Notes: generated by a model not told the origin, from the sequence alone. A stretch of DNA of 64,000 nucleotides from an archaeon UBA583 (GCA_002506365.1 DAXK01000026.1:9568-73567); one strand, 5' to 3'; shown: positions 14,431 through 23,493, counted from the stretch's first letter. A program made the numbers and translations.

Positions 14431-14531
14431 AGTTGAAAGTTCAAATAACTTTCTTTCGACCAAGAATCTCCATTGGAGATTGTTGAGTATGGAAGAACGT
14501 TACTTAAAAACATTTCACAGTTAAGTGAAAT
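14395..14531 (+). repeat. Duplicated, synonymously recoded 3' tail of dph5
   Basis: ATG at 14395 to TAG at 14430 (end of the gene) and ATG at 14489 to TAA at 14524 both encode MEERYLKTFHS. Eight of eleven tail codons plus the stop codon differ, all synonymously. Between them are hairpins at 14416-14440 (over the stop), 14435-14453 and the palindrome 14465-14481. The second copy has its own stop-spanning hairpin ATTTCAC/GTGAAAT (14512-14531) and T-tract. The copy fused to the gene uses rarer codons (TTG, AAG, TTC, TAG) than the downstream copy. Confidence 0.8.
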
Positions 14532-14636
14532 TTTTTAATTCTAAATTAAAATTCAAATTTGGATTTTAAACTAATTTTTAATACACATAAATTAAATATT
14601 ATTATATATTTAAATAAATAATTCCAAAAGAACTTT

Positions 14637-15863
14637 TTACTCTAATTTCTCCAAACTCGACTTCATCGCAAGTGAAACTCTTTCTTCGTATTGAGCATTC
14701 TTCTCCTCCTCATTCTTACTCAAATCTAAATCTAATAAATTATCAATATAAGGTTTCAAAACTTGATAATCAACTTCATCATCAAAAGATTTCATAATAA
14801 TTTCTTCTTCAATTTTTTTAGAATCTAAAGTTGAATCAATTTCAACAGCAACTAATTCTTTAGAAGTTAATTTATAAGTATTCTTTAAAACAATTAAAAC
14901 TCCATTATCATACAAATTAGAAATAATTTTATTAATTCCAATATCTGATACCTTTCCATCAACAATCCCTGAAATTTCAAGTAATAATATTTTATTAACT
15001 AAATCATAATTAGATAACTTTTCCTCAATAATTAATTTTAAATCAACTGGATTTTTTTCAACCACATCAATTTTAACATGTTCTTTTTCATAAAGTTCTA
15101 AAAACATCCTATCAATTTTAGTATCACGAGTTTCAAAATCAAACTCACACAAATTAAAACAAGGTTTCTCCCTTTTTAACTCACTAAAATTATTTGGAAA
15201 AAGCGGACCAGGATAAGATAACTTTCCAAATCCATAACTCCCTTCCATAAAAGTATGAACATGTCCACCAGCATAATAATCAAAACCACTTGGCAAATAA
15301 GACTTAGTAACCTCAGTTTTCACCATTTTCATAAAATCAGGCTTAAAATCATTTAAAGTAGTATGAAACATAAAAATATTAAAATCATCCTTAGACAACT
15401 TTTGCCCATCAATCAAATTAGCATAAATATTTTTATCTAAACCACACTTTTTTCCAAGTATCCCTGAAATTACAACATTCCCATACCTATGTAAATATAA
15501 CTCAACCTTATTCTCATCAATAAATTTTGGTTTAGAAACATCAACAAAAACTCCAGCAATCTCAAGTAACTCTAAAAAAGACTTACCAGAATTAGAATAA
15601 TCATGACTCCCACCAATCACAAACAAAGGAATTTTATTCTCCTTTAACTTCATAAGTTCCAAAGTAACTTTAGAAACTAATTCAATTGGTGGCATTGCAT
15701 TATTAAAAATATCTCCTGAAAACAAAACAAACTCAGGTTTAATCTCTAAAATTTTTAAAATCGCAAGCTCAAAAGTTTTAAAATTTAAATCTGTAAGCTT
15801 TTTCTCCCTAAATGCCCCTAAATGAAGATCAGCCATATGAACAAATTTAATTTTTTTTTCCAT
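14637..15863 (-). CDS. mre11: Mre11/SbcD-type DNA double-strand-break repair nuclease
   Basis: 408 aa. Metallophosphoesterase motifs are in order: HMADLHLG (D-x-H), LFSGDIFNN (GD), GGSHDYSNSGKS (normally GNHD; here GSHD), FMFHTTLND (H), and YYAGGHVHTFME (GGHVH). The C-terminal region is the capping domain with a long acidic helix. It is a Mn-dependent 3'-5' exo/endonuclease acting with Rad50 at broken ends. Rad50 and the HerA-NurA partners are not next to it, unlike in many archaea. The Asn to Ser change in motif III is worth noting. Confidence 0.9.
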   Translation of the reverse strand: MEKKIKFVHMADLHLGAFREKKLTDLNFKTFELAILKILEIKPEFVLFSGDIFNNAMPPIELVSKVTLELMKLKENKIPLFVIGGSHDYSNSGKSFLELLEIAGVFVDVSKPKFIDENKVELYLHRYGNVVISGILGKKCGLDKNIYANLIDGQKLSKDDFNIFMFHTTLNDFKPDFMKMVKTEVTKSYLPSGFDYYAGGHVHTFMEGSYGFGKLSYPGPLFPNNFSELKREKPCFNLCEFDFETRDTKIDRMFLELYEKEHVKIDVVEKNPVDLKLIIEEKLSNYDLVNKILLLEISGIVDGKVSDIGINKIISNLYDNGVLIVLKNTYKLTSKELVAVEIDSTLDSKKIEEEIIMKSFDDEVDYQVLKPYIDNLLDLDLSKNEEEKNAQYEERVSLAMKSSLEKLE

Positions 15864-16055
15864 AATATTTTTGAAACTAAAAGAATATATAAAGGTTTAG
15901 AAATATTTAGAAATAATATAAAATAAAAGATAAAATAAAAGATGAAAAATCAATTAAATACACATAAACACACATTTTAATTTTAAAATATTATTTTAAA
16001 ATAATCAAAAATAAAAACAGAATAAATTTATAAACTAAAAAAATAAATCATTCCT

Positions 16056-16622
16056 ATGGTAAATACAATTACATATATAGGAATTGGAATTGGAGTTGTT
16101 GGACTAATTTGGGTTGCAACAACATACAACTCACTAGTTGGATTAAGAAACGATGTTAAAAAATCATTTTCAGGAATTGACGTTCAATTAAAAAGAAGAA
16201 CTGATTTAATTCCAAACTTAATTAACACAGTAAAAGGATACGCAAGTCACGAAAAAGAATTACTAGAAAATGTAACAAAAGCTAGAACATCAATTATGGA
16301 TGCATCAAATTCTGGAGATATAAAAGGTATGGCGCAAGGAGAAAATATGTTGTCTGGAGCTCTAAAATCAGTATTTGCTGTTGCTGAAAACTATCCTGAC
16401 TTAAAAGCAAATGAAAATTTTTTAAAATTACAAGAAGAATTAGGGGAAACTGAAGACCAAATTGCTGCTAGTAGAAGAATTTACAACGAAAATGCGACAT
16501 ACTTTAACAATAAAATTGAAATGTTCCCAAGTAATGTAATAGCAGGAATGTTTAACTTTAAACAATCAGATTTATTCCAAGCAACTACTAAAGAAAGAGA
16601 AGCTGTAAAAGTTGAATTTTAA
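16056..16622 (+). CDS. lemA: LemA family protein
   Basis: 188 aa. An N-terminal membrane helix (GIGIGVVGLIWVATTYNSLVGLRN) is followed by the LemA signature VKKSFSGIDVQLKRRTDLIPNLINTVKGYASHEKELLENVTKAR and a long helical hairpin ending ETEDQIAASRRIYNENATYFNNKIEMFPSNVIAGMFNF. LemA proteins are membrane-anchored helical bundles of unclear function. The DUF3137-type membrane gene begins 23 nt later, a common pairing. The stop codon lies in GTTGAATT-TT-AATTCAAC. Confidence 0.95.
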   Translation: MVNTITYIGIGIGVVGLIWVATTYNSLVGLRNDVKKSFSGIDVQLKRRTDLIPNLINTVKGYASHEKELLENVTKARTSIMDASNSGDIKGMAQGENMLSGALKSVFAVAENYPDLKANENFLKLQEELGETEDQIAASRRIYNENATYFNNKIEMFPSNVIAGMFNFKQSDLFQATTKEREAVKVEF

Positions 16623-16628
16623 TTCAAC
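16611..16628 (+). terminator. Stop-codon palindrome of lemA
   Basis: GTTGAATT and AATTCAAC are perfect 8-bp arms around TT; the TAA stop is at 16620-16622. The next gene starts 17 nt later, so this is either a partial terminator or a 3'-end/processing signal inside an operon. Confidence 0.45.
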
Positions 16629-16644
16629 AACTAATTTTTAAAAA

Positions 16645-17688
16645 ATGAAATTACCAGGAATCGGATTTTTTGAGTTTTTAAAACCATCAAATGAAAATAT
16701 ATTAAAAGCGGAATCTGAATTTTCACAAAACTCAAATAAAAAATTTTGGGATGCTACAAACTCATTAAATTTAACTATTGTAAAACAAAATTCAGTAAAT
16801 ATTTTTTCAAAATATGAAAAATTAAAACAAGACCCTCAAATTATTTCAAAACAAAAAAAAAATGGAGTAATTATTGGAGTTATAGGTTCAATTATCTCAA
16901 TCCCAATAGCAATATTAACTCAAGAATTTATAGTATTAATATTTGGATTAATAATCTCTTGGACATATTATCTATCAATTACAGCCTATTATAAAAATTT
17001 AGCAATAGATTTAGTAAAAGCTCAAATTGCAAAAGAAAATAATTGGTTATACGACCCAGAAAAAAATCAATCAAAATGGAATGATTTAGCTAGATATTTT
17101 CCAGAAATTTTTCAAAAAGGAAATAAAGATAGATATGTAGAAGATACATTTTGGGGAACTTACCAAAATAATAATAAAACTACACATTTTAATTCAGGAA
17201 GATTTTCATACACAGTAGAAACAGGAAGTGGAAAAAATAGAAGTTCAGTAAAATATCATAAAAATTATTTTATATTCGCAATTCCAAAAGAATTAAAGTC
17301 AAGATTTCATATGTTTCCTGAAAATATTGGAAGTAAAATTGGAAATTTTTTCTCCAAAAAAGAAATAAATACCGAATCAATTGAATTTAACAAAACTTTC
17401 GCATTTTCATATAATGGTAAAAAAGGTGACCAAGCACTCCACATTGTAAAAACTTTAAGTCCTGCAATGCAAGAAAAATTAATTAAATTAGCAAAAGAAA
17501 AAAATGATACAAATATATTATTTGCTCACAATACAATTACATTCTGTTTTGATGGATATATGATAAATAACCCAAAAACTAATTTAGAAAAAGAAATTAA
17601 ATTAAATAATGAAGATAAAAAAGAAATTGAAAATCAAATGAATTACTTAATTGATATCTCAAACCAAATGACTAAATATTTAGATTAA
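16645..17688 (+). CDS. DUF3137-like membrane protein, partner of LemA
   Basis: 347 aa. Two adjacent membrane helices at about residues 73-112 (IIGVIGSIISIPIAI and LIFGLIISWTYYLSI) are followed by a soluble domain with W-x-x-L-A-R-Y-F, DTFWGTY and HKNYFIFAIP segments. The layout matches DUF3137 proteins that commonly follow lemA. It lies 22 nt downstream of lemA, probably in one transcript. Biochemical role unknown. Confidence 0.65.
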   Translation: MKLPGIGFFEFLKPSNENILKAESEFSQNSNKKFWDATNSLNLTIVKQNSVNIFSKYEKLKQDPQIISKQKKNGVIIGVIGSIISIPIAILTQEFIVLIFGLIISWTYYLSITAYYKNLAIDLVKAQIAKENNWLYDPEKNQSKWNDLARYFPEIFQKGNKDRYVEDTFWGTYQNNNKTTHFNSGRFSYTVETGSGKNRSSVKYHKNYFIFAIPKELKSRFHMFPENIGSKIGNFFSKKEINTESIEFNKTFAFSYNGKKGDQALHIVKTLSPAMQEKLIKLAKEKNDTNILFAHNTITFCFDGYMINNPKTNLEKEIKLNNEDKKEIENQMNYLIDISNQMTKYLD

Positions 17689-17745
17689 ACACATAATACA
17701 TAAGTTATATGAAATATATAATTATTAATTAATTATAATTTATTT

Positions 17746-18216
17746 CTAATTTAATCCAAACCCTTCTAAAATTTGAGTAGTATGATATTTAGTTTTAACT
17801 TTTTCGATCACATCAACAATATTAAATTTTTCATCAATTAAAAAAGTAGTTCTAACAGTCCCCATATACTCTTTACCCATAAATTTCTTTAACTGCCAAA
17901 CCCCATATAACTCATTAAATTTCAAATCCTCATCAGACACAAGCGCAAAAGGTAATTCCTTTTTTTCTACAAATCTTTGATGTAACTTAATTGGATCCTT
18001 TGATACTCCTACTACACAAATCCCTGCATCACTCAAAACTTTAAAATTGTCACGCAAATTCTCAGCTTGCATGGTACAACCAGGAGTTAAATCTTTTGGA
18101 TAAAAATATAATGCAATTTTTTTCCCTTTAAAAAAACTCAATTTCATCTCTTTCTCCTCCCCACCAATTAAAAAACTCCCTTTAAAATCTGGAGCCTTAT
18201 CATTTATTTTAACCAT
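17746..18216 (-). CDS. bcp: Thiol peroxidase of the BCP/PrxQ group
   Basis: 156 aa. Contains the peroxidatic site YFYPKDLTPGCTMQAENLRDN (nucleophilic Cys in TPGCT), GVSKDPIKLHQRFVEKKELPF, and the Arg of the active site in GTVRTTFLID. Reduces H2O2 and alkyl hydroperoxides using thioredoxin-like donors. The resolving Cys found five residues later in some BCPs is absent (position is Glu), so it is probably the 1-Cys form. Divergent from PCNA. Confidence 0.93.
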   Translation of the reverse strand: MVKINDKAPDFKGSFLIGGEEKEMKLSFFKGKKIALYFYPKDLTPGCTMQAENLRDNFKVLSDAGICVVGVSKDPIKLHQRFVEKKELPFALVSDEDLKFNELYGVWQLKKFMGKEYMGTVRTTFLIDEKFNIVDVIEKVKTKYHTTQILEGFGLN

Positions 18217-18349
18217 AATAAAAAAGTTATATAACTATATATAAAAATATTGTACTATGATAATATAAACAAATTATGTCACATATTCCAAACTATTTAT
18301 AAATCAATAAAATATATTCATCACTCAACAATTCAAACAAATCAAAACC

Positions 18350-18357
18350 TTTATATA
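18350..18357 (+). promoter_or_regulatory. TATA box of the PCNA gene
   Basis: TTTATATA 30 nt before the ATG at 18380, the leaderless spacing used throughout the window. Confidence 0.65.
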
Positions 18358-18379
18358 CATTACATTGCAATATATAATT

Positions 18380-19123
18380 ATGGAATTAATTTTAGAAACT
18401 CCTCAACTATTAAAAAAAAGTATGGATATTATATCCGATATTGTTTTAGAGGGAACAATAGTATTTAAACCAGACTACTTAGAACTTGTAGCATTAAACT
18501 CAAATAATGTTGTTATGGTAATTTTTAGACTATTATCAACTAATTTTGAAAAATACAATATTGAAGAAGATGCTCAAATCTCATTAAGTTTAGAACACTT
18601 AAGCACAGTTTTAAAAACTTGTGACGATAAAGGTAAATTAATTTTAGACGTAGATACAAACTCAAATAAATTAAAAATTACATCTGAAGGAAAAAATAGA
18701 AAAGAATTTGAATTATCATTAATTGATTTTAGAGATGATAACTTACAAAAAGTTCCAAATTTAGACTTCCCTGTTAAGATTGTATCAAGTTCATCAAACT
18801 TTACATCCGCAATCACAGACTTAGGATTTTTAGATGAAGGTGTCGGATTAACAATTGAAGATGGAAACTTCTCAATGGAAGGAAAAAATAACTCAATGGC
18901 AGGTAAAATTGATTTTACAACTGATGTTGATGTATCAGATAAAGAAGGTAAAAACTTTACTGCTAGATATTCAATGGATTATTTAAAGAAATTTATGAAA
19001 GCTGAAAAGATTGTAAACACAGTTGAATTAAGTTTTTCATCAGATTATCCTTTAAAAATTGAATACAAAGTTGTTGATAAATTATTATTAGGATTCATTC
19101 TCGCACCTCGTGGTGAAGAATAA
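18380..19123 (+). CDS. pcn: DNA polymerase sliding clamp (PCNA)
   Basis: 247 aa. N-terminal half MELILETPQLLKKSMDIISDIVLEGTIVFKPDYLELVALN, the inter-domain region, and the C-terminal FTARYSMDYLKKFMKAEKIVNTVELSFSSDYPLKIEYKV then FILAPRGEE, the standard PCNA end. It forms a trimeric ring that tethers polymerases, FEN1 and ligase. The start is the ATG at 18380, placed by the TATA box and by the family N-terminus. It is followed by 204 nt of very AT-rich sequence with an inverted repeat near 19170-19192. Confidence 0.95.
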   Translation: MELILETPQLLKKSMDIISDIVLEGTIVFKPDYLELVALNSNNVVMVIFRLLSTNFEKYNIEEDAQISLSLEHLSTVLKTCDDKGKLILDVDTNSNKLKITSEGKNRKEFELSLIDFRDDNLQKVPNLDFPVKIVSSSSNFTSAITDLGFLDEGVGLTIEDGNFSMEGKNNSMAGKIDFTTDVDVSDKEGKNFTARYSMDYLKKFMKAEKIVNTVELSFSSDYPLKIEYKVVDKLLLGFILAPRGEE

Positions 19124-19327
19124 ATTATATTTTAAATTTTCAAAATAAATAAAATAATTAACTACAATATTATATAAATTATATAATATATTAAACCCTT
19201 TTTCTAATAAACAAAACAAATAATTTAGATTATTCTAATATAAAATTAAAACAAATTTTAACTAAAATATTGATTTAATTTGAAATGACAAATAATATTT
19301 AAAAACTAATTTAATTAAAAAATAATT

Positions 19328-19717
19328 ATGCCTCACCAATGTTTGAAATGTGATAAAATTTTTGATAATACATCAGATGTAATTATTAAAGGATGTTCTG
19401 ATTGTGGAAATAAATTATTTTTATATGTAAAATCAGTTCCAAAAGAAAAGGAATCAATTGAAATTTCTAAAGAACAAAAAGATTTAATTTTAAAAGAAGT
19501 AGAAACAGCTGTAGGAATTGAAGATCCAGATATGCCAGTTATTTTAAAATTAGAAAATATTAAGATTTTAGCCCCAGGAAAATATGAAATTGACATCAAC
19601 CAATTAATGAAAAAAGAAAAACCTGTAGTCTACAAAGTTCAAGATGGAACTTACGTAATTGATTTAAATTATCTACAAAATCCAAATAATGAAAAAAAAC
19701 CTAAAAAAATTAAATAA
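19328..19717 (+). CDS. Zn-ribbon protein of the OapC/ArvC type
   Basis: 129 aa. It begins MPHQCLKCDKIF...GCSDCGNKLFLYVK, a four-Cys Zn ribbon (C5-x2-C8 and C-x2-C) typical of the archaeal COG3364/OapC family. A helical linker and a short beta domain (ILAPGKYEIDINQLM, YKVQDGTYVIDLNYL) follow. It is 3 nt from the DUF2391 membrane gene, and the trio 19328-20929 is probably one operon. Molecular function is not known; a nucleic-acid or membrane-associated role is inference. Confidence 0.75.
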   Translation: MPHQCLKCDKIFDNTSDVIIKGCSDCGNKLFLYVKSVPKEKESIEISKEQKDLILKEVETAVGIEDPDMPVILKLENIKILAPGKYEIDINQLMKKEKPVVYKVQDGTYVIDLNYLQNPNNEKKPKKIK

Positions 19718-19719
19718 AA

Positions 19720-20535
19720 ATGGAAAATAAAAATAAAAATGTCAAAAATGAATCAATAAATAAAAATACTAAACCTAAATATAAAAAACCACAATTATCT
19801 AAAAAAGGCCTAGTTTCAAATAAAACTAAAACAGAAAAAAAACAAATAAAAACTAAAAAAAATCAAACAAATAAATCAAATTTAAATCAAAAAAAACAAA
19901 ACCATAAATCACCAATTAAAAATAGTTTAAATGAAAAATTAGATTTAATTATTCAAAATCAAAATAAAATTTTAAAAAATGAACAAATAATTTTGGGTAA
20001 GGAAGACGAAATTGAAGATTTAGAAAAACAAGATTTAGCACAAGATAAAAAAGCAAATCAAACAGAAGAAGAAACACTTCAAGCTTTAGAAAACATGTCA
20101 AAATCCCTAAATAAATCAATCTCCAAACCTCTAAAACTAGTTACAAAAAGAGATGTTTTTAAAGGTTTTATTGGGTCATTTGTTGGAGTTATGGGACATT
20201 TTGCATTTTCAAAAGCATCAGACATTGCTCAACATTTATCAATTTATCAAACAAGTATCTTATATATTGTAGCAGCAATGATAATTGTAATTATGTTATA
20301 TTATACCGGATTTAGAAACATTGAAAAACAAATTGTTTTAAAATTTATGCCATTAAGAGCAATTACATTATATTCAGTTTCAATTTTTACAATTATATTT
20401 GTAAATTTATTATTTGGAAAGATTCATTTTCCAATAGAGTTTACAGAATTATATAAACTAGTAGGAGCTAGTATAATCTTAGCAGTAATGGGAGCTGGAA
20501 CAGCTGACCTATTAGGAAAAGTGGAGAATCATTAA
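19720..20535 (+). CDS. DUF2391 integral membrane protein with long basic N-terminal region
   Basis: 271 aa. Residues 1-75 are Lys/Asn/Gln-rich and probably disordered, and 75-130 form a coiled-coil-like acidic segment. Residues 143-268 hold about four membrane helices (GFIGSFVGVMGHFAF, YIVAAMIIVIMLYY, AITLYSVSIFTIIFVNLLFG, VGASIILAVMGAGTADLLG). The helix set resembles DUF2391, a family often found beside the Zn-ribbon gene upstream. A basic tail in the cytoplasm could bind nucleic acid. Confidence 0.6.
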   Translation: MENKNKNVKNESINKNTKPKYKKPQLSKKGLVSNKTKTEKKQIKTKKNQTNKSNLNQKKQNHKSPIKNSLNEKLDLIIQNQNKILKNEQIILGKEDEIEDLEKQDLAQDKKANQTEEETLQALENMSKSLNKSISKPLKLVTKRDVFKGFIGSFVGVMGHFAFSKASDIAQHLSIYQTSILYIVAAMIIVIMLYYTGFRNIEKQIVLKFMPLRAITLYSVSIFTIIFVNLLFGKIHFPIEFTELYKLVGASIILAVMGAGTADLLGKVENH

Positions 20536-20536
20536 A

Positions 20537-20929
20537 ATGGGATTATTCGGATTTAAAAAAACACAAGATAAGTCAAAAGACACGTATCAATTATTAAAAG
20601 TTAAATTAGGTGAAATTCAAATTCATTCAACTGAGATTATTAAAGAAATCGAAACTTCAACATTTGAAAATAAATTAATTGAATATAATAATGAAATGTT
20701 ACAATTTTTAGAAAATTTACAAATATTTGAAAATTTTTTCATTCATAATAAACAAGTAAACAAAATTAATGTTGTTAGTAAATTTTTAGATTCAAGACAT
20801 AGATCCCAATTTGTAATTAAAAAAGATAAAAATACTAAAAAAAATCTAGAACAAAGAACAAAAGAATTAATTCAATTAAAACAAGAAATTGAATTAGCAA
20901 ACAAAATGGATTTAGAATTAAATAAATAA
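20537..20929 (+). CDS. Hypothetical helical protein
   Basis: 130 aa and not recognised. N-terminal MGLFGFKKT followed by amphipathic helices (residues 15-65) and a charged C-terminal helix. No membrane segment. It starts 1 nt after the stop of the DUF2391 gene, so it likely works with that pair. The stop codon lies between TTAAAT and ATTTAA arms. Confidence 0.5.
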   Translation: MGLFGFKKTQDKSKDTYQLLKVKLGEIQIHSTEIIKEIETSTFENKLIEYNNEMLQFLENLQIFENFFIHNKQVNKINVVSKFLDSRHRSQFVIKKDKNTKKNLEQRTKELIQLKQEIELANKMDLELNK

Positions 20930-21010
20930 TTTAAATCTCTAATAAATTTTTCTATAAAATAAAAATAATTTTCCAATTTTAATATTTTTGTCCCAATATA
21001 ATAGCAAACA

Positions 21011-21018
21011 TTTATAAA
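21011..21018 (+). promoter_or_regulatory. TATA box of the RPA gene
   Basis: TTTATAAA 30 nt before the ATG at 21041. Confidence 0.65.
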
Positions 21019-21040
21019 AATCTTTTTCTTAAAATTTAGT

Positions 21041-22138
21041 ATGAGTGAAAAAGAAAAATTAATTGAAAATTTAGTATCTAAATCTGGTAAATCAATTGAT
21101 GACATTAACAAGTTAGTAGCAGATAAAGTTAATGAATTATCAGGTTTAGTATCAGAAGAAGGAGCAATTTATATTGTTGCAAATGACATTGGAGTTAAAT
21201 TAGATGCTGAAAGACCTAAAAAAGAAGCTGATTTAGTTAAAATTGAAGATGTAACTGAACCTAAGGTTCCTACTTCATTAAATTGTAAAGTAATTAGAAA
21301 ATACGATAAAGTAACTTTCCAATCAAAATCTGGTTCTGAAGGTTCAGTTCAATCAATTTTAGTTGGTGATGAAACTGGAGTTACAAGAATTGTTTTCTGG
21401 AACGAAAAAACTGAAGTTTTAGATAATATTCAAGAAGGAGACATTCTAGCAATTACAAATGCATATTCAAGAGAAAATAATTCTCAAAGAATTGAAATTC
21501 ACTTCGGACAATACTCAGAAATTGTTGTAAACCCTCAAGGAGTTGAAATTACATTGCCAGAATATACACCAAGAGATATTGAATTTACTGAAAGTAAAGT
21601 TAATGCTTTAGAAGAAGGAGCAAAAAACATTAAAATTAATGGAATTGTATCATCTTATGATATTCCAAGATTTTATGTTGGATGTCCTGAATGTTTTAAG
21701 AAAGTTCAACAAGATGACGGAAAACAAATGTGTGGGCAACACGGTGAAGTTCAAGCAAATAGAATCCCAATTGTAAATTTAATTGTTGGAGATGAAACTG
21801 GAACTATTGCAGTTGTAGGATTTAGAGATAGAGCTGAACAATTATCTGGAGTATCAACAGAAGAAGTTTTAGGATTTACTGAAGATATTGATAAATATAG
21901 AGATTTCTGTAAAAGAATTGTTGGAGCTAAAGTAGAATTAGGTGGAAATGTTACAACAAATAACATGACGGGTGATATGCAAGTTATGGCAAACCAAATT
22001 ATTAATTTAGAATTAAAAACAGTTGAAGAAATTGCTAAAGATGAAATAGCTGAAGAATCTAAAAAAGCAGAAGCCACAGATGATGAAGATTTAGACATTG
22101 ATATTGAAGAAATTGATTTCGATGACGATATGTTGTAA
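21041..22138 (+). CDS. rpa: Replication protein A (single-stranded DNA-binding, OB-fold)
   Basis: 365 aa. An N-terminal helical segment is followed by a first OB-fold (about 80-170: GDETGVTRIVFWNEKTEVLDNIQEGDILAITNAYSREN), then a second OB-fold interrupted by a Zn finger CPECFKKVQQDDGKQMCGQHG. GDETGTIAVVGFRDRAEQLSG follows, and an acidic tail ends DDEDLDIDIEEIDFDDDML. It coats ssDNA in replication and repair. The tail is the likely protein-interaction segment. The end region forms a 12-bp hairpin over the stop codon. Confidence 0.93.
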   Translation: MSEKEKLIENLVSKSGKSIDDINKLVADKVNELSGLVSEEGAIYIVANDIGVKLDAERPKKEADLVKIEDVTEPKVPTSLNCKVIRKYDKVTFQSKSGSEGSVQSILVGDETGVTRIVFWNEKTEVLDNIQEGDILAITNAYSRENNSQRIEIHFGQYSEIVVNPQGVEITLPEYTPRDIEFTESKVNALEEGAKNIKINGIVSSYDIPRFYVGCPECFKKVQQDDGKQMCGQHGEVQANRIPIVNLIVGDETGTIAVVGFRDRAEQLSGVSTEEVLGFTEDIDKYRDFCKRIVGAKVELGGNVTTNNMTGDMQVMANQIINLELKTVEEIAKDEIAEESKKAEATDDEDLDIDIEEIDFDDDML

Positions 22139-22226
22139 AAATCTTTGATTTTAACAACGCCCAAAAATTCATAATTTTTGGAGATGCTTTAAATTTACTA
22201 ATAACATTTAGAAATTTTTAATTTCT
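22130..22226 (+). terminator. Three-hairpin 3' end of rpa
   Basis: Hairpin 1 spans the stop codon: GTTGTAAAAATC (22132-22143) and GATTTTAACAAC (22147-22158), 11 of 12 pairs, loop TTT. Hairpin 2 is CCAAAAATT-CAT-AATTTTTGG (22161-22181). Right after it ATG CTT TAA (22184-22192) repeats the terminal Met-Leu-stop of rpa with another Leu codon. Hairpin 3 is AGAAATT-TTT-AATTTCT (22210-22226), followed by a T-rich run. Layout parallels the dph5 tail duplication, but the repeated tail is too short to prove it. Confidence 0.6.
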
Positions 22227-22325
22227 ATATTTTTCTTAAATTAAATAAATCAATAATAATTTTTCTAAGTTCAATTTTATACAAAAATCTTAAATTAATG
22301 TATAATCTACCAGTTTGTGAAAAGA

Positions 22326-22333
22326 TTTATAAA
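22326..22333 (+). promoter_or_regulatory. TATA box of dnaJ
   Basis: TTTATAAA 42 nt before the ATG, leaving a leader of about 15 nt. Confidence 0.55.
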
Positions 22334-22367
22334 AAACTAATTCCTAATATTTTCTATATAAATAAAA

Positions 22368-23492
22368 ATGGCTGAAAAAGATTATTATAAAATTTTAGGT
22401 GTTAGTAAATCTGCATCAAAAGACGAAATTAAAAAAGCATATAAAAAATTAGCTATGAAATATCATCCAGATAGAAGTTCAGAAGCTAATGCTGAAGAAA
22501 AATTTAAAGAAATTAATGAAGCTAAAGATGTTTTAACTGATGATTCTAAAAAATCAAACTACGATAATTACGGAAGTGCTGATGGTCCACAAGGATTTGG
22601 TGGTGGATCTGGAGGTCACGGAGGTGGATTTGGAGGAGGATTCAATATGGATGATATATTCTCACAATTTGGATTTGGTGGAGATTCTGGATTTGGAGGT
22701 TTTGGTGGAGGATCACGAAGACAACAAAAAGATACAAGAATTTATGTTGAAACACAAGTTTCATTAGATGATGTATATTTTGGAGTTGAAAAAGAATTAA
22801 AATACCAAAGAGATTCAGAATGCTCCAGCTGTGATGGAAAAGGAGCTCAAAACCCAAGTGACATTTCAACTTGTTCATCTTGTAATGGCCAAGGAATGGT
22901 TTTAGAAACAAAACAAACAATTTTAGGAATGGTTCGAACTCAAGTTCCATGTCCAAGTTGTAATGGAAATGGAGAAACTGTTAAAAATCCATGTAATTCA
23001 TGTCATGGAACAGGATCAGAAAGAAAATCTGAAACATTATCAGTTAAAATTCCTAAAGGAATTGAATCAGGAGTAACATTAAGAGTTACCGGAAAAGGTG
23101 ATTATGATAAAGATACTAAATCATTTGGAGATTTATACCTAAAAGTATATGTTAAAACTCAAAACGATTATGAAATTGATGGTGCTGATTTATATAAATC
23201 AGTTAATGTAAATTTTGTTCAAGCAACTTTAGGAGATGAAATTGAATTTAAACATTTTGATAAAACATTATCATTAAAAGTTCCAGAAGGAACTCAACCT
23301 GGAACAATTTTAAGATTAAAAGGTAAAGGTTTACCTCATTTTAATTATAGTTCACACGGAAATTTATTTGTAAAAATTAATGTAGAAATTCCAACTAAAA
23401 CATCATCTAAACAAAAAGAAATTTTATTAGATTATGCTAAAACAACTCAAGATAAATCTTTCATTAAAAGAATGAAAGGTTTATTTAAATAA
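22368..23492 (+). CDS. dnaJ: Chaperone DnaJ (Hsp40, type I)
   Basis: 374 aa with all type I parts: J-domain (DYYKILGVSKSASKDEIKKAYKKLAMKYHPDRS, HPD present), a Gly/Phe-rich linker (residues about 70-120), four CxxCxGxG-type repeats (CSSCDGKG, CSSCNGQG, CPSCNGNG, CNSCHGTG), and the C-terminal substrate-binding domains. It stimulates DnaK ATPase. DnaK and GrpE are not in the window. The bacterial-type DnaJ in an archaeon is usually an old acquisition. The DUF504 gene starts 1 nt after the stop codon. Confidence 0.96.
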   Translation: MAEKDYYKILGVSKSASKDEIKKAYKKLAMKYHPDRSSEANAEEKFKEINEAKDVLTDDSKKSNYDNYGSADGPQGFGGGSGGHGGGFGGGFNMDDIFSQFGFGGDSGFGGFGGGSRRQQKDTRIYVETQVSLDDVYFGVEKELKYQRDSECSSCDGKGAQNPSDISTCSSCNGQGMVLETKQTILGMVRTQVPCPSCNGNGETVKNPCNSCHGTGSERKSETLSVKIPKGIESGVTLRVTGKGDYDKDTKSFGDLYLKVYVKTQNDYEIDGADLYKSVNVNFVQATLGDEIEFKHFDKTLSLKVPEGTQPGTILRLKGKGLPHFNYSSHGNLFVKINVEIPTKTSSKQKEILLDYAKTTQDKSFIKRMKGLFK

Positions 23493-23493
23493 A

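Noticed and set aside
14489..14524. Translational bypass joining dph5 to the second tail
   Set aside because: The gene already has the complete tail and stop before the spacer, so hopping over it would add nothing. No matching take-off and landing codons were seen.
22540..22956. Antisense and overlapping ORFs inside dnaJ
   Set aside because: These are reading-frame shadows of the Gly/Phe-rich and CxxC repeats, with no start signals.
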